NCBI GenBank assembly: GCA_947685225.1
Contig: CANTUV010000024.1
Location: 13,286,001 to 13,350,000, forward strand
DNA: 64,000 nt
Direction: 5' to 3'
From: Garcia nutans
Lineage: Eukaryota > Streptophyta > Magnoliopsida > Malpighiales > Euphorbiaceae
The position numbers and the translations under genes are program-made. Under the pieces are notes generated by a model. The model did no database searches, was not told where the DNA came from, and saw only the letters and a program-made list of their open reading frames with translations. Below are positions 22,390-34,930 of this stretch, in pieces (position 1 is the stretch's first letter; every line of letters starts with the position of its first letter).

Positions 22390-24971
22390 TGTAACGCCTA
22401 TATACTCTATATAAGTATTATACATATACCCTGTATACATACAATACGTACATAAAATATAAGAATGTCACGTTTCAGTATTATTTAAATCCCTTACTTT
22501 AGTTTCATAACAAATATACATTTTTAATTAAAGAACATTTACAAAATCATTATACTTTTGATTATATAAGAAATATATAAATTACATTGTCTTTTTCGAT
22601 ATTCAATTATGTACATATACATTTTTATCAAAATACAATATAATAAAGTTATACATATATGCACCATCTTCTAGTTGGTCTCGAAATACTCTTACTCTTC
22701 TCGTGGCATAACTGTATGACTCCTAGATCAACTATCTACTCACCTGCACAATTTACACAACCGCGCTAAGCTCAAAAGCTTAGTAGTACAAATAAATATT
22801 ATATACATACATTACAGAAAATCATACTCACATACTAACATCATTTATCATCATATTCTTATCATGTTTTTTATTGTCAATGCACTTTTCGTATCTTTTC
22901 ACTAAATTCATAATTTATATATATCTTTAACATAAGCCACAATTCGATGGCTTATCATAATATTCATGAAATAATACACAAAATTTTCACACCCATATAC
23001 ATATTATACATCACATTATATTTTCATAATCTCATTTTCAATATCAAGACTTAGCTATGCTCAAGTTGTTCAACAATTCAGTTCTCATCATTTAGCATAT
23101 TTTCTTAAGCCACATTCCTTTTCAGTAATTTGTATATGTATTGTGATGATTTCATTCCATGATCACCATCTTATATCTCATTGCACAATTGTTCCACAAT
23201 TCATAATTCACATTAAAGCAAACACAAACATGGGCCCAAAGATAACTAATATGCTATTCAAATCCCAGAGTTATTGTTTTGGTCTATAATGACACCATGT
23301 GTCTAGCCCCGTAGGCAATATATCAATATAATAGTCCAACTAGGTTTGAGTTTATGACCCGGTCATTTCACCCAGCCTAGCTTCAAGGACTTGTTTTTGA
23401 GCCATATGACCTAGTCATTTCACCTCAAAAATATTTTCACAGTGACGCCCAGCGTCTAGCCCATAGGCAAATCATAGGCATGCCGCCAAATACAAAACTC
23501 TAAAAATTGAATAACATACTAGGAACACAATTTATTCATATTTCTCATTTATATCGATATCAATTCATTTTCTTATGTTTTCACATTTCTCATTTATATC
23601 AATATAATCATTACCAATGTCTTTACATATCATCTTTAATGTATACATAACAAATTATATTAACTATATATTTTGGGTCATTATAATATTTTGCACATAA
23701 TTCACATTACATATAATGCATTTGTGACATCATACAAATCATAGCATATTACTCATGCACCAACAATATAGTAAGTAATTTAACACATTTTTCTAACCAA
23801 ATGTGTTAAGTCCCAATGTCATGTAAATATAAACAATTATTTCAAGTTTATACTTACCTTATGAAACACTCCAAAATAAGCTTTAAAACTTTCTCTAACC
23901 TTCTCTTCTAAGTTGCCATTGAACACTAAGGTTGGGTAACCTACTCTCTCTTAATGCCTATACCAAAAGTGATCATAAACAACCATTTAGTATCACATTC
24001 TAAGGCATTCATAACATTCAAATCATTTAAATAGGAATTACAAATGAGAAACAACAAAAAGATTATTCTCAAGTGACACGCCCAACAACACGGGTATATT
24101 GATGACCGTGTCATTAACTCATTTATACAGAAGTATTGACACGTCCAATGACATGGGCGTGTCATTGCCCATGTCATTCATTCTGCCTCACAGAAACATT
24201 GACACGCCCAACAATACGGGCATGTTCATGGTCGTATCAATTAACTTATCTTACAGTAGCCATAACATGTCCAGAGACATGGCCGTGTTAATGGTCATAT
24301 TAATTAACTTTAAACTCAGCATCATTGACACGCCCAACGATATGGCCATGTCACTGGCAGCCGTGTCAGGCAAAAGTTCTGCATTTTGAACTCTCAACCT
24401 TAAGAGCACAATCATTCCAAAATCAATACTACAACATCCTTAATCATCATCTAAATTTATATTCATAACTCACCCATCAATTCAACACTTGTATAACTCC
24501 AACATATCATAATAATAATCATTATATAATTCATTTATACAATCATCCATGTATCAATTTACTCAATTCCCAACTCATTTATACTAAACCCTTACTCTTC
24601 AATTTCAACTACTCATCATCATCCTCACAAATAATCATATTTTTATCATCTAAGCACTAATTCAACATATATATATACTTCAATATTTCATTGTCATCAT
24701 AATATTCAATTAATCATCACTTTCTTTCACTAACCATATCACATATAAACTCAAAATCTATAAAAATCAACTCAAGGAAAAGAGCACTTACTTGAATTCT
24801 TTGCCAAATCTTCAATATCCACCTTCAATTCTCTTAAAACTCTTATGAATTTGATGTGTATATGAACAAAGTCAAACTCTTCCCTCTCCCTATTCCCATG
24901 TTCAAAGAGGAAGAAGAAGAAGAAGAAAGGAAGAGAGAAAGAAAGCTTTTCTTTTTTAATTCATCCTTGTC

Positions 24972-25012
<41 letters not shown>

Positions 25013-25361
25013 TAATTATGTCCACCTAAAATTTTCCCACCAATAATATTTATCCTTCTTTTGACTTTCATTTCTTCTTTTTCTCTTGTCTTTATTATCA
25101 TTATTATCATTATTATTAGTAATTAATTATTTAAAATTTACTTTTCCTATACCAATGTATACATCATATATATATGGTGTATATATTGATATATGTATAT
25201 GTCTTATATATTGTATTTATTTTTCTTATATATTTCAAATACATAATATATATAACATCCTTCATACACATCTATCTCTTATTATATTTTCTTTACCTAT
25301 TTCACCAACATACTCTCTCATAACTACTATTCCAAAGTACATCAAAAATCAGGATATTACA
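22390..25361 (-). repeat. Complete Gypsy LTR, minus orientation
   Basis: Plus strand starts TGTAACGCCTAT and ends GGATATTACA (2972 bp). It shares landmarks with the LTR of element 1, for example CATGGGCCCAAAG followed by AACTAATATGC, and GGCATGCCGCCAA. It contains the 63-bp array (24074-24372) and a (TAA)n run at 24981-25010. Confidence 0.85.
24074..24372. repeat. 63-bp palindromic minisatellite, five units
   Basis: Units start at 24074, 24137, 24200, 24263 and 24326, exactly 63 bp apart, with the same TGACACGCCCA...GGGCGTGTCA inverted arms as in elements 1 and 2. Outside the core the sequence differs. Confidence 0.9.
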
Positions 25362-25366
25362 AAAAC

Positions 25367-25866
25367 TCTATTTGGATACTTAGGTTTATGGCTACAGTTT
25401 TTTTAAACATGGAAGGAGATAGTTTTTATAGTAATAATGTAGAGTCAAGTTGTGAGTTTTTTCATTGAATATTTCACTATAGAAATTAAATGAAGAATAT
25501 AAAAAGTGGTGTGGGATGTATTTTATGTATAGATTTAGTTTGACAAAACTCGTTGGTTTTGACATTTATATGTTTTGTATATGTTGTTTGTATATTGTAT
25601 GTGTTTTTTATATGTTTTTTATATTGTTTATATGCTTTATATGTTTTGCAATATGTTGTTTATATGTTGTTTATATTTTATTTATATGTTTTATATTTTG
25701 TGCGTATGTTGTTTTATATATTGTCTAAATGTTGAATATAATGTGTATATATATTTTTAGTATTTTATTTATAATTATCAATATGTTTTTTGTAGGAATT
25801 AAGATCTAAATATAATCAAGAAGAATTTTATGGGGGAAAAGATTAGTTGTGATGTAAATTTTAAAA
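25367..25866. other. AT-rich low-complexity stretch
   Basis: Contains a degenerate run of TATATGTT/TTGTTTATAT motifs (25560-25750). The apparent ORFs here are Tyr/Phe/Cys-rich products of this low complexity. No gene is supported. Confidence 0.7.
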
Positions 25867-26400
25867 TTATTAAATTTGCAAAATAACTCATTTGTTATTC
25901 AACTTGATTTGTTTCGTCAAACTTCTTTTGATTTTTTCATCAATATGCCTAATTTTAAATTTCAACCACAACCGATTCACTCTTTATTATTGAGGCAGGT
26001 AAAACAACCAAACAATAGAGAGATGTTGTTTGATATCAATAATGGATTTCATTTGATTTTTGGTTTTCATGAGTTTGTTTTGATGACTGGTTTAAAATGT
26101 GATAGGAAGCGTAATAAGTTATTACATAGTAAAAATGTTAATAATTTATTGTATAGGTATTTTATTGATATGAACAAAAGTAGTAAATATTTTGTTGAAA
26201 TTTGTTTTATTTATCAAAGATGGATATCTAATGAACATGCTATTAATATTGTTGTGTTGTGTGTTTTTTATCTTTTCTTTATAATCTCTTAAGGAAAAAT
26301 TGGTTTCTAAAGAAGATTTTGATGTTATTGATAGTGGTAAATATTATGATTATCCTTTGGTGTGGATGTTTTTGATGTTAATAATAATAGTCTGAAGGAA
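25867..26400 (+). pseudogene. DUF1985 domain fragment (transposon-associated)
   Basis: The open segment 25876-26292 contains FGFHEFVLMTGLKCDRKRNK, the hallmark block of DUF1985, which usually sits beside Ulp1-like protease domains in genes carried by plant Mutator-like elements. After the stop at 26290 the next frame gives KLVSKEDFDVIDSGKYYDYP, matching the following part of that family, so a frameshift or stop has broken it. No protease domain is seen. It faces the MuDR-type transposase remnant on the opposite strand, which fits a decayed DUF1985/Ulp1-bearing MULE. Confidence 0.6.
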
Positions 26401-26789
26401 AAGTTTAGTAGAAAAGGAAAGAAGAAGAATAAAAAAATTTTATAGGTTGATTGGATTCTCACTAATTCTTCAAATGTGATTTTGTAGGTGTTATACATTT
26501 ATGTGTGGGAAGTTGACTATTAAAAATGGTAATTAGTGCTCTTGTCTTATTAATTTGTCGTATTCTTCATATCCTTTTTTAAGGATCTTTAGTTGAATAT
26601 TTTTCCTTAATATGCTTCAAAGACATATTTTTTGTTAGTTTATTGATGTATTTTTTTTTCACATTTAATATTATCTATTATTTTATTTTTAAATTGATTT
26701 TTTTTTTTGTGATTGAAGTTGGATAGCTATCTTTTTGTTAACAAAAAAAAGGTGATAAATTTATTGATGAAGGGGATTTGGTTGGAGAT

Positions 26790-28006
26790 AATGTAAATAA
26801 TATGAATTGTGATCTTGTCAGTCTAATGAAAGTTGATCTTGTTATATTTCAATTTTTCCATGCCCACTCTTGTCCTAGTGATTGTAAATACTCCAATAGA
26901 ATTGTGATCAGGAAATCTATTGTTGTTTTATTTGTTGCTTTGAGTAATTCAACAATCTTTGATGCAATTGTTCATGATCAATTCCTTGTTGAATGTACTC
27001 TTAACCATCCATAGTAGTTGATGATGTTGAAGCATGGTGTAATTCTTCCATCTAATATATCCAACTCATCCATGTATTTTGTGAATGGCCAAATACATTT
27101 ATAGCCCCATAAACTTGTAGCATTTAGTTACTTTGCCCCCCTGAACTTTCATTTTAAATATTTTATCCATGTACTTGTCTATTTTTTTTTACTGACAGAC
27201 ACTTATATTAAAGAATACTAGTTACTTTACTTCTTTTATTTATATATTTTATATCAAATATATGTGTTAGTGACTCAGCATAGCTTAGCGTGATTCAGCA
27301 AGTTTGTATTTATAAGTTAATAAAAATATTATTTCAGAGTGTTATATGGTTAAATTGAAAGTTTAAGGGGGGTAAAGTGACTAAAAGCTACAAGTTCAAG
27401 AGGCAATAAATGTATTTTACCTTTGTGAATTGTTGAATTATGTATGGTGTTGTTGCCCTAAAAAATAAGCCTCTTATCTTCTTCTGATGATCTTTTTGAA
27501 GTTTGTTTTCAAGTTGTTCAATAGGTGGAATATGCAGAATCCATGATTTTGTTTTAGGGTATATATGTCTTATTATTATTATTATACTCTTATGTCTATC
27601 AAAAATTGTGCACATTCTATTTCTACAACCAAAGGCCCTTTTTATACTTATGAGGAACCATTCACATGATTGATCGTTCTCTGAATCAATTATTGAGAAT
27701 GCAAGAGGAAATATTTTACCAAATCCATCTTGTATTGATGTTAAAAGTAGTTTCCACCATAAGTATCTTTCAAAAATGTTTCATCAACAACCATTACAGG
27801 TCTGCAATTATTTCAGTCTTTTTATCGATGCATATAGTACCATAAACATAGGAATGAACCATTTTCTTTTTGAAGTAATTGAACAATAAATCATGGGTTT
27901 GTAATAGGTAACATATATAAGAAACTTAGAATCATTTAATAAGATTTGTTCGATTTACTTATGACTTTCTCCAATGCTCTTTCTTTGTACCTCTATGCTT
28001 TTTCTA
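26790..28006 (-). pseudogene. MuDR-type (MULE) transposase remnant, catalytic and C-terminal part
   Basis: On the minus strand, in shifting frames: MVHSYVYGT near 27850, a VVDETFLKDTYGG block near 27800 (first catalytic Asp region), SIIDSEN near 27690, CEWFLISIKRAFGC near 27650, then CTIFDRHKSI at about 27590 and LFFRATTPYIIQQF near 27440. After the MITE, YMDELDILDG (about 27060) and a LLKATNKTTIDFLI block (about 26930) continue. These are the conserved blocks of the MULE transposase domain. The upstream part lies beyond the nested insertions, at 49963-50131. Confidence 0.75.
27087..27421. mobile_element. 335-bp Mutator-type MITE with 9-bp target duplication
   Basis: The perfect direct repeat TTTGTGAAT flanks it (27078-27086 and 27422-27430). 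Termini GGCCAAATACATTTAT and, reverse-complemented, GGTAAAATACATTTAT start terminal inverted repeats of about 60 bp, including AACTTGTAGC and ACTTT-CCCCCC blocks. The 9-bp duplication and long TIRs are typical of MULE-derived MITEs. It sits inside the MuDR-type transposase remnant. Confidence 0.92.
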
Positions 28007-29365
28007 GAGGGTTGTGCATGGGTCAGGTTCAGTTGGATTTGGGATATTTTATAAACCTACTGAACCCAACCTCTTAAGGAAAATTTCAATTCGAGATCGA
28101 TCAATCACAGTACTTTTCCTATCAACCCACTGTCAGATTAATTTGGATAAATTCAAGTTGTTTAAAATAAAAACATGTAAAATAGAAAAATATCCTAAAC
28201 AGAAATCTAACAATAACAAGAACTCTAATGAAATAATCCCTAATCAAAATCCAGAAAACAACAATCAAAATTCATACAAAATAAAATTAAAAAATCCCGA
28301 ATATAGTTCCTATTAATATTAATCAAAAGTAAATTTAAAAATCCCAAACAAAAGTGCAAGTTCAAAAAAATAAAATCCCAGATTAAGATTATAATACTCT
28401 TAAACCCTAAATACATATATACATATACTCCATATACATAATATATAATATAATATACGAGTGCCACCGTTTATCCATAAGAACCCACATATTTAATACT
28501 AAAAATAATTCAAATTTCCAAAAAGTTAAATTTAATAGTTAAATACATTTATATTTAGAAGTTAAGCAAATGCAAATGAAAGTATAGTTTTGATTAATTT
28601 GTGTATATAAATAAAATACCTGGAAAAAATTTACCAAAGTTTTATCTATAATTTCAATAATTTCCAAAATCACAAATTATATAACCTGCACAAAACAATC
28701 CCAAAAACTTCATTTCATTCCAAAATCACCTCTTCCATATTGTACACCCAAAATTTTCATAACTAAAAATAATGCTCTTCATAATTACATATATATACAT
28801 AAAACTTCAAATTTTGTTTGATATACATATGTTATATTTATAATATAACATAACCAAATTATACAGAAAATAAAATTATACATGTATGCAGCACAATTTA
28901 TTTTGGTCTCAATGCAAAACTCTACCTTCAAGATCAGTCTCAAAACTTAGACTTGCTCAGGTTTATCAGGAGTTTCCTACTCTGCACTTCTATCATCTGC
29001 GGGATATAATTCAATCGTACTAAGCTAGAAGCTTAGTGGAACTTACTTTGATAATAATAAAATAATTTAAAAACAAAATAATTTCTTTATAGCATTATAT
29101 ATATTTTCCTCAACTTAAAATGCAGTGTCTATTTAAATAATTTATTGTCTTATAAACCATTTAAACATATCACATCAGCACACATTGGGCCCAACAAAAC
29201 CTTACACAATATACAAGTTTCAAAAAGATTGATTTGGTCTATTATGACTCAAAGGTTTGACACTGGAGATCTAAGTGTCATATAGATATCATCGAAAGTT
29301 TGTCCCCTAACAACACAGGGGATCTAAGTGTCATACATAAATATATATCACCCAAAGATCGTCCT

Positions 29366-30738
29366 TGATAACAAGTAAAAGCTATTCATATCTGAGGGAT
29401 TATTGAGACTTGTTATTAAATGATTCTACTGATTTTAATGTATTTTTGTAGAAGAAATAACTTAAAGGAGTAAAGAGAGTCAAATAGTGAAAAGTGAGCC
29501 GATTGAGAGAAAGCATAAAGAAAATTGCTAGAAAAAGCCTTGGGTGTAACCCTTGGGCAAGGCTTTTGCCCAAGGGGGTCTGATACTAGAAGATAACATG
29601 CACCAGCTGGGAATCCTGATTTGCTTGGGACACTTGATATACGATTTTTGAGCAGATTTACAGAGATAGTAGGATTTATTTATTTTCTTATTAAGTAGAT
29701 AATACCTAGGAATTTTAATAACAATTATTTTTTATTATTTGTATTTCTATTTTCCTAATTAGACTTTACATAAGAAACTTCTATTAGAGTTAGAGTAGGA
29801 TTTTAATTTAGGAGCTATAAATAGAACATATGGACAATAGCTCTAGATGACTTTGGTTGGGGACTTTGCTCCATAACTTCTGCCATTGTTTTTTTCTTTC
29901 TTGTAATTTTAGTTTTCTTCTTTCAAGTATGTGCACTAAACTCTAATAAGTTAAAGGGATAATTAAAGTTTTCAATTCGACAAGATTTGAGAGATCTAAT
30001 CAACTTTTTACTTGTTTTCTTTAATTTTAGTATTTGTGTATGTTCTATAGCTCAATCTTATTATTATTTTGCTAATTAAATAATCGGGTCTATTGATTGA
30101 TTAGTTGAATAATATATAGCCATTCAAAATTGAGAATCCATAATTGTTCTTAAGCTTTTGATACCTGTGGCAATTAGACATATTACTAAGAAGATGCACA
30201 ATCTAATTTAATTAAATTCCGCAGTAGAATTTGTTGATTAGAATTAGGTCCTTCTAAATCTTAAAGTTGTTAGTGGATTAAATCCTAAAGGGTGTCCCTA
30301 TAGGGTTATTCATTAACAAAGGTTAGTTATAGAACATCTCTTAACTAATTTATCATCTATGGAAGGATTGGCTAATGCAAGCGTTTCGGTTAGCTAGATC
30401 TAATTTACTAAAAAATTAAAGAAAATTATTTTTGTATCAATGATCAAATCTAAGGATTAAAACCGAGATTATTCCCTTTGACTGAAATCTTTCCCATTGT
30501 TATTTTCTCAATTTAGTTTTATGGTTCTTTAATTTATTAGTTTAATTTTCATTTTTAATTTAATTTTAGTTCTTAAATTATAAATCTCCCATTTTTAATT
30601 TTTATTGTTTTACTTTGGTTTTCAAAAGGATTTAAATAAGTAGTCAATTTCTTATGGATTCGACGATATTCATCACTATTGCAATTTATTTTATTTAGAG
30701 AATAGAAACTTTATTTTTAGTGGTTTCGACACCCATTA
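29366..30738 (+). mobile_element. Solo LTR of another LTR retrotransposon family
   Basis: Begins TGATAACAAGTAAAAG after GTCCT (29361-29365) and is followed by GTCCC (30739-30743), a one-mismatch 5-bp duplication. It has a TATA box TATAAATA at 29816-29823 and a perfect hairpin CCCTTGGGCAA / TTGCCCAAGGG (29550-29576). Its 3' part, with GGATTCGACGATATTCATCAC and a final GGTTTCGACACCC, recalls LTR ends of Athila/Tat-type Gypsy elements. The last bases are CATTA rather than CA, so the 3' edge is uncertain by a few bases. Confidence 0.55.
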
Positions 30739-31983
30739 GTCCCTCAGCACAAAAGTGCCTGATACCAGTGTGTCTTGCTCAAAGGCATAATAATAAATAT
30801 GATACTAGTGTATTTTGCCCAAATACATATAAAAGGTCATGACGTATCATTGGCATGCAAACTTGACAGTACCAAATGTAATTCTCTAGAACAAGTAATT
30901 GTGCAAGGCAAATAAACATCACACATTAAATGACATTTTCCTCATTCTTATCACATTTATCATTTTTCCCATAATTTCTACTTTTTATATCTATTTTCCA
31001 CAATTTTCAATCACATTAAGCATAATCTCTTAGTCACATTCACAATGTGACCCATTTTCATATATTCAATACATTGCAGAAAACATTATCATTTACTATA
31101 AAATAATGGGTTTTAGTTTCAAACCAATTCATAAATCTCAACTTTGATAAAAATGCATACATTTATGCATAATGCCACTTTAAAGGAAAAGCAACATCCT
31201 TGAAAGTATGCCAATGTGAATGATGCCAAATATGAAATTTCTATTTAAATGTTATAAAAGTATGTACTAACCTTGTGCAACTTCAAAATCCAATTTAAAA
31301 CACCTTCCAAGCTTTAATTTTCAAAAAGCCCTAAACTTTGGCTTAAGCTCCAATATGGTTATCCTTTCATAAATCATACAAAGAGTCAATTTCTCAATTA
31401 AAGTCATTCTTATTCTTAATTAACAACCACTAGTCACACTAATTCTAACCAAATCCTACCAAAACCCTAACTTCCATAAATCCTAGTTTAATAGTTCAAG
31501 CTTACTTAAATCATTTAATCTCAAATTCAACATATACATATCTCAAGCATATCATAACCACCTTCTTTTCAATTAAAACCAATTTCTATCTCTACCCATA
31601 TGATAACATAACTTGAAAATCTAAAGAAAACAAAGCTTAAAAGGAGAATACTTACTTGATTCCTTGATTTCTCTTCAAAACCCACTTAATTTACTAGGAT
31701 TTTTAATGAAATTTGGTATATAAATGAAGAAGACACTCTCCATTTCTCACTCTAAAAATTCGACCTCCATGAGAGGAAGAAGAAGATGAAGACTTATTTC
31801 TACTTTTCTTCTTCTATCCATCCATATACATTAATTAATTAATTTAATATTTATCTCTTTTTTTTACTATCTATAAATTTTATTTTTTTCTTTGACTTTT
31901 CCTTTCTTTTCTTTTTATTTATTTACTTACTTTTATTTTTTTTCTTCCAACTCAAATGTATATATATGTGTATGTGTATATAT

Positions 31984-33977
31984 TGTAAGACCCCCTACAT
32001 AGACTATACACTTAACTACATAGGAGATGTCACCTAACATTCGCACAATCTACATATGTAATACAAAAATTAAACAAAAATACTTTCGCGTATTAGTGCA
32101 ATTGTTAAACTTTCAAAGAACTATTATTATCAAGCCTATATTACAAACATATATATGTTAATTTATAAAAAAAAAAAACTCTTATCATTATCTCACAATA
32201 TTATAATTCTCAAACTACTCTCAATCTTATACAACTGTCATACAAAAGTATAAAGTACTGCTATATGAACTATATAAAATATAATATTTACAATATTGCT
32301 CATTGAACCTTTGTGATGCAGTTGACCAGGGACGTATATCTCTCACTCTGCAGTATCTAACATGCTAAGCAAAACTTAGTGCTGCTTCTGTATTCACAAT
32401 ATGCAAGATAAATTAAAGAAAAGAGAACCACATATAAAATGATTTAGAAACAATGAAAATTACCACTTTAGAACGTTAAATAAAGAAATTAATAAATTCA
32501 TTTAACAATAACCAAATAGCACAATGCTCTCAATGTAAATAACTTCTTTAATTATGCCCATACACACTGAACTCAGATTTTAGATTTGGATAATGGGTTA
32601 CTGTTGGCAATTTAATGCCCATTGTATAAAATTTTGGCCAATGGCCCACTATGGCACGAATGCCCACTGAATATAATGACACAGAGTGTCCATTGATGGC
32701 ATAAAGTGCCCACTATCACTTTGGATATCCTCCCTTTGGCTAGCTATTCAATTTCACGCTAGATCTAAAATCAGCATGATTTGGGCAATTCAATAGTTTT
32801 TAATTAACATTAAATTATGCACAACACTTCAATGAAATAGTTCTTTGGTCAACACTTGGTATCACACATATTTTATCATATATTCAAAATAAATATGTTA
32901 CACTACTGTTAGGGTTGATTTCAAAAATACTCCTTACACTTTAAGTACTTATAATCTTTACGGTTAGAATTACACATGAAAACAAAGCAAAAAGTTACTT
33001 TGGTAATTTCCTCAAGTGACATGCCCAGTAAAATGGGCGTGTCATTGACCGTGTCATATGCTCATTCTCACAGAAGCTTTGACATGCCCAATGACATGGG
33101 CGTGTCTCTGGCCGTGTCATTCAAGTTGTATTACAGTAGCTATGACACACCCTTTGACATGGGCGTGTCACTGGCCCTGTCATTTATCTTTTATCATAGT
33201 AGCTATGACACGCCCAATGACACGGGCATGTCACTGGTCGTGTCTTCAATGTTGAAACACAGCATCGTTGACACGCCCAGTGACATGGCCGTGTCACTGG
33301 TGGTGTCAAGTAAAACTCTATATTTTGAACACTTATTAACTTAAACTCCATATATCCAAATATATGATGTCAATGGATCAAAACTAGTTTCTTTGACATA
33401 GAAAGAGCATATATTAAGTATTTTTCAGTAAAAACTCATTAAAGATTACTCAATCAATCACTTTAATCAATAAAATTCATAGAAGTTTAGATAGTTGCAA
33501 ATAAAAAATACATAAGCACGTACCTCTTCAAACTCTTCTTTTTCTCTAATCACTTGTTGATAATCTCAACTTTTTCAGCTTAATCTTCTAAAAACTTATA
33601 ACTAGATGTGATTTTCCTCTTAAGTTTTGATTAAAGTCTTGGAAAGAAGGAAGAAAGGAGAAGTTTTGGTGGATAATATGGTGATGAACGTGGAGAGAAG
33701 AAAGAAGGAAGAAGAAGAAAGAAACTTCTACATAAATACACCTGTCCATACATATATATATACAGCTTAATCTAGTGTGATCAATCTCATCTTAGCTATG
33801 GTGCACCCTCTTTCTTATCCTTTGATTCTAATTCAATTCTTAGTCTTGTAAAATCATAAAAATACATATTTTCTTCAGTAAATTTTTAAGATTTACTATT
33901 TACATCACTTATCCATGTCACTTATATCATTATTTATATTAAATCAAAGTTTAGTATTTAGAATTTTAAATATTATA
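31984..33977 (-). repeat. 3' LTR of Gypsy element 2
   Basis: Plus strand TGTAAGACCCCC to AAATATTATA (1994 bp); the expected terminal CA is mutated to TA. It matches the 5' LTR at 38490-49095. It contains the 63-bp array and a TGGCCCACTATGGCACGAATG-type block of tandem 'GCCCACTG' repeats (32610-32720). Confidence 0.9.
33017..33310. repeat. 63-bp palindromic minisatellite, five units (3' LTR of element 2)
   Basis: Units start at 33017, 33080, 33143, 33206 and 33269, exactly 63 bp apart. Core TGACACGCCCA, 6-bp spacer, TGGGCGTGTCA, then CTGGCCGTGTCA. The last unit has GGCCGTGTCA in place of GGGCGTGTCA, as does the last unit at 24326. Confidence 0.92.
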
Positions 33978-33994
33978 ATTCTCCCCCACTAAAG
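33978..33994 (-). promoter_or_regulatory. Polypurine tract of Gypsy element 2
   Basis: The minus-strand purine run AGTGGGGGAG directly adjoins the inner LTR edge. Confidence 0.7.
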
Positions 33995-34012
33995 AAATTT
34001 CATCCTTGAAAT

Positions 34013-34930
34013 TTACCTATTATAGACGTTTGAAATAATTGAGGGTATTGTTGTCTCATTGTCTCTTCGCTTTCCCAAGTGGCTTCCTCTATCAATGAAA
34101 GTATCAGCCAGATTTGGTTTCTTTCCAAAGCAAAAAACCTTCTTCCATGGTGATACTTTCAAAAATACCTTATCTCCCACACTATATTCAATATCACGCC
34201 ATTTCAAATCTGCATAAGATTTTTGTCTATCCATTGTAATTTGTAATCGATCCTTTATAAGCTTTACTTTGTCTTCAGTTTGCCTTATGAGATCAGGCCC
34301 CACAAGTTTGCTCTCATTCAATTCCAAGCAACACAATGGAGTTCTACACTTCCTTCCATAGAGTGCCTCATATAGAGCCATTCCAATACTCGTTTAATAA
34401 CTGTTATTATAGGAAAATTCTACTAAAGGCAAATATCTATCCCAACTACCTTTAAAATCAATTACACAACTTCTAAGCATATCTTTAAGTAATTATATCA
34501 CCCTTTTCGATTGACCATCTGTTTGTGGATGAAATGCAGTACTAAAATGAAGTCGAGTACCTAATACTTTCTGAAAACTTTGCCAAAATCTTGAAGTAAA
34601 GCGAGAGTCTCGATCTGAAATAATAGACATTGGTACTCCATGAAGCCTGACTATCTCATTAACATACAACTCCATAAGTCTATCCATCGAATAATCAACT
34701 CGAATGGGAAGGAAATGAGCTGATTTGGTTAATCGATCAACAATTACCCAAATTGTATCATGTTTCTTTTGGGTGTTTGGAAGACTAGCCACAAAATCCA
34801 TGGTGATTATATCCCATTTGCATTTTGGTATTGATATAGGTTGCAAAAGACCCGATGGAACTTGATGTTCTACTTTGACTTGTTGACACACTAAACATCG
34901 AGTCACATATTCAGTAATATCTCTCTTCAT
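34013..34930 (-). pseudogene. Integrase core and truncated C-terminus (Gypsy element 2)
   Basis: 34493-34930 holds the end of the zinc domain (CLVCQQVKVEHQ), TMDFVASLPNT with the first Asp, SIISDRDSRFTSRFWQS with the second Asp, and HPQTDGQSKRVI, in which Lys replaces the catalytic Glu (GQSERVIQ in elements 1 and 3). 34013-34381 covers ALYEALYGRKCRTPL to GDKVFLKVSPWKKV. It then jumps, out of frame, to EEATWESEE-like sequence of the last chromodomain residues, so about 300 bp of integrase C-terminus are deleted. Stops lie between the two segments. Confidence 0.88.

Larger units (their letters stand above)
22066..25361 (-). mobile_element. LTR insertion with U3 termini at both ends and AAAAC target duplication
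   Basis: Flanked by perfect 5-bp duplications AAAAC (22061-22065 and 25362-25366). The left end begins TGTAATACTCCGATTTTT and the right end, reverse-complemented, begins TGTAATATCCTGATTTTT, so both termini are the same U3 head in inverted orientation for about 150-170 bp. Internally: two tandem U3 heads on the plus strand (22066-22239, 22240-22389), then a complete LTR in minus orientation (22390-25361). No internal coding region or primer-binding site is present. The LTR is related in organisation to that of Gypsy element 1. Confidence 0.8.

Noticed and set aside
6551..25366. AAAAC next to Gypsy element 1 and around the 22066 insertion as evidence of a preferred target site
   Set aside because: Only two cases, in AT-rich DNA, and the element 1 flank cannot be paired with its other side.
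26778..27014. 78-codon plus-strand ORF
   Set aside because: The minus strand of the same stretch reads conserved MULE transposase blocks, so this is a shadow.
28014..28316. 100-codon ORF inside the hAT-like element
   Set aside because: Asn/Lys-rich low-complexity translation with no transposase motif; it crosses neither a conserved block nor a plausible start.
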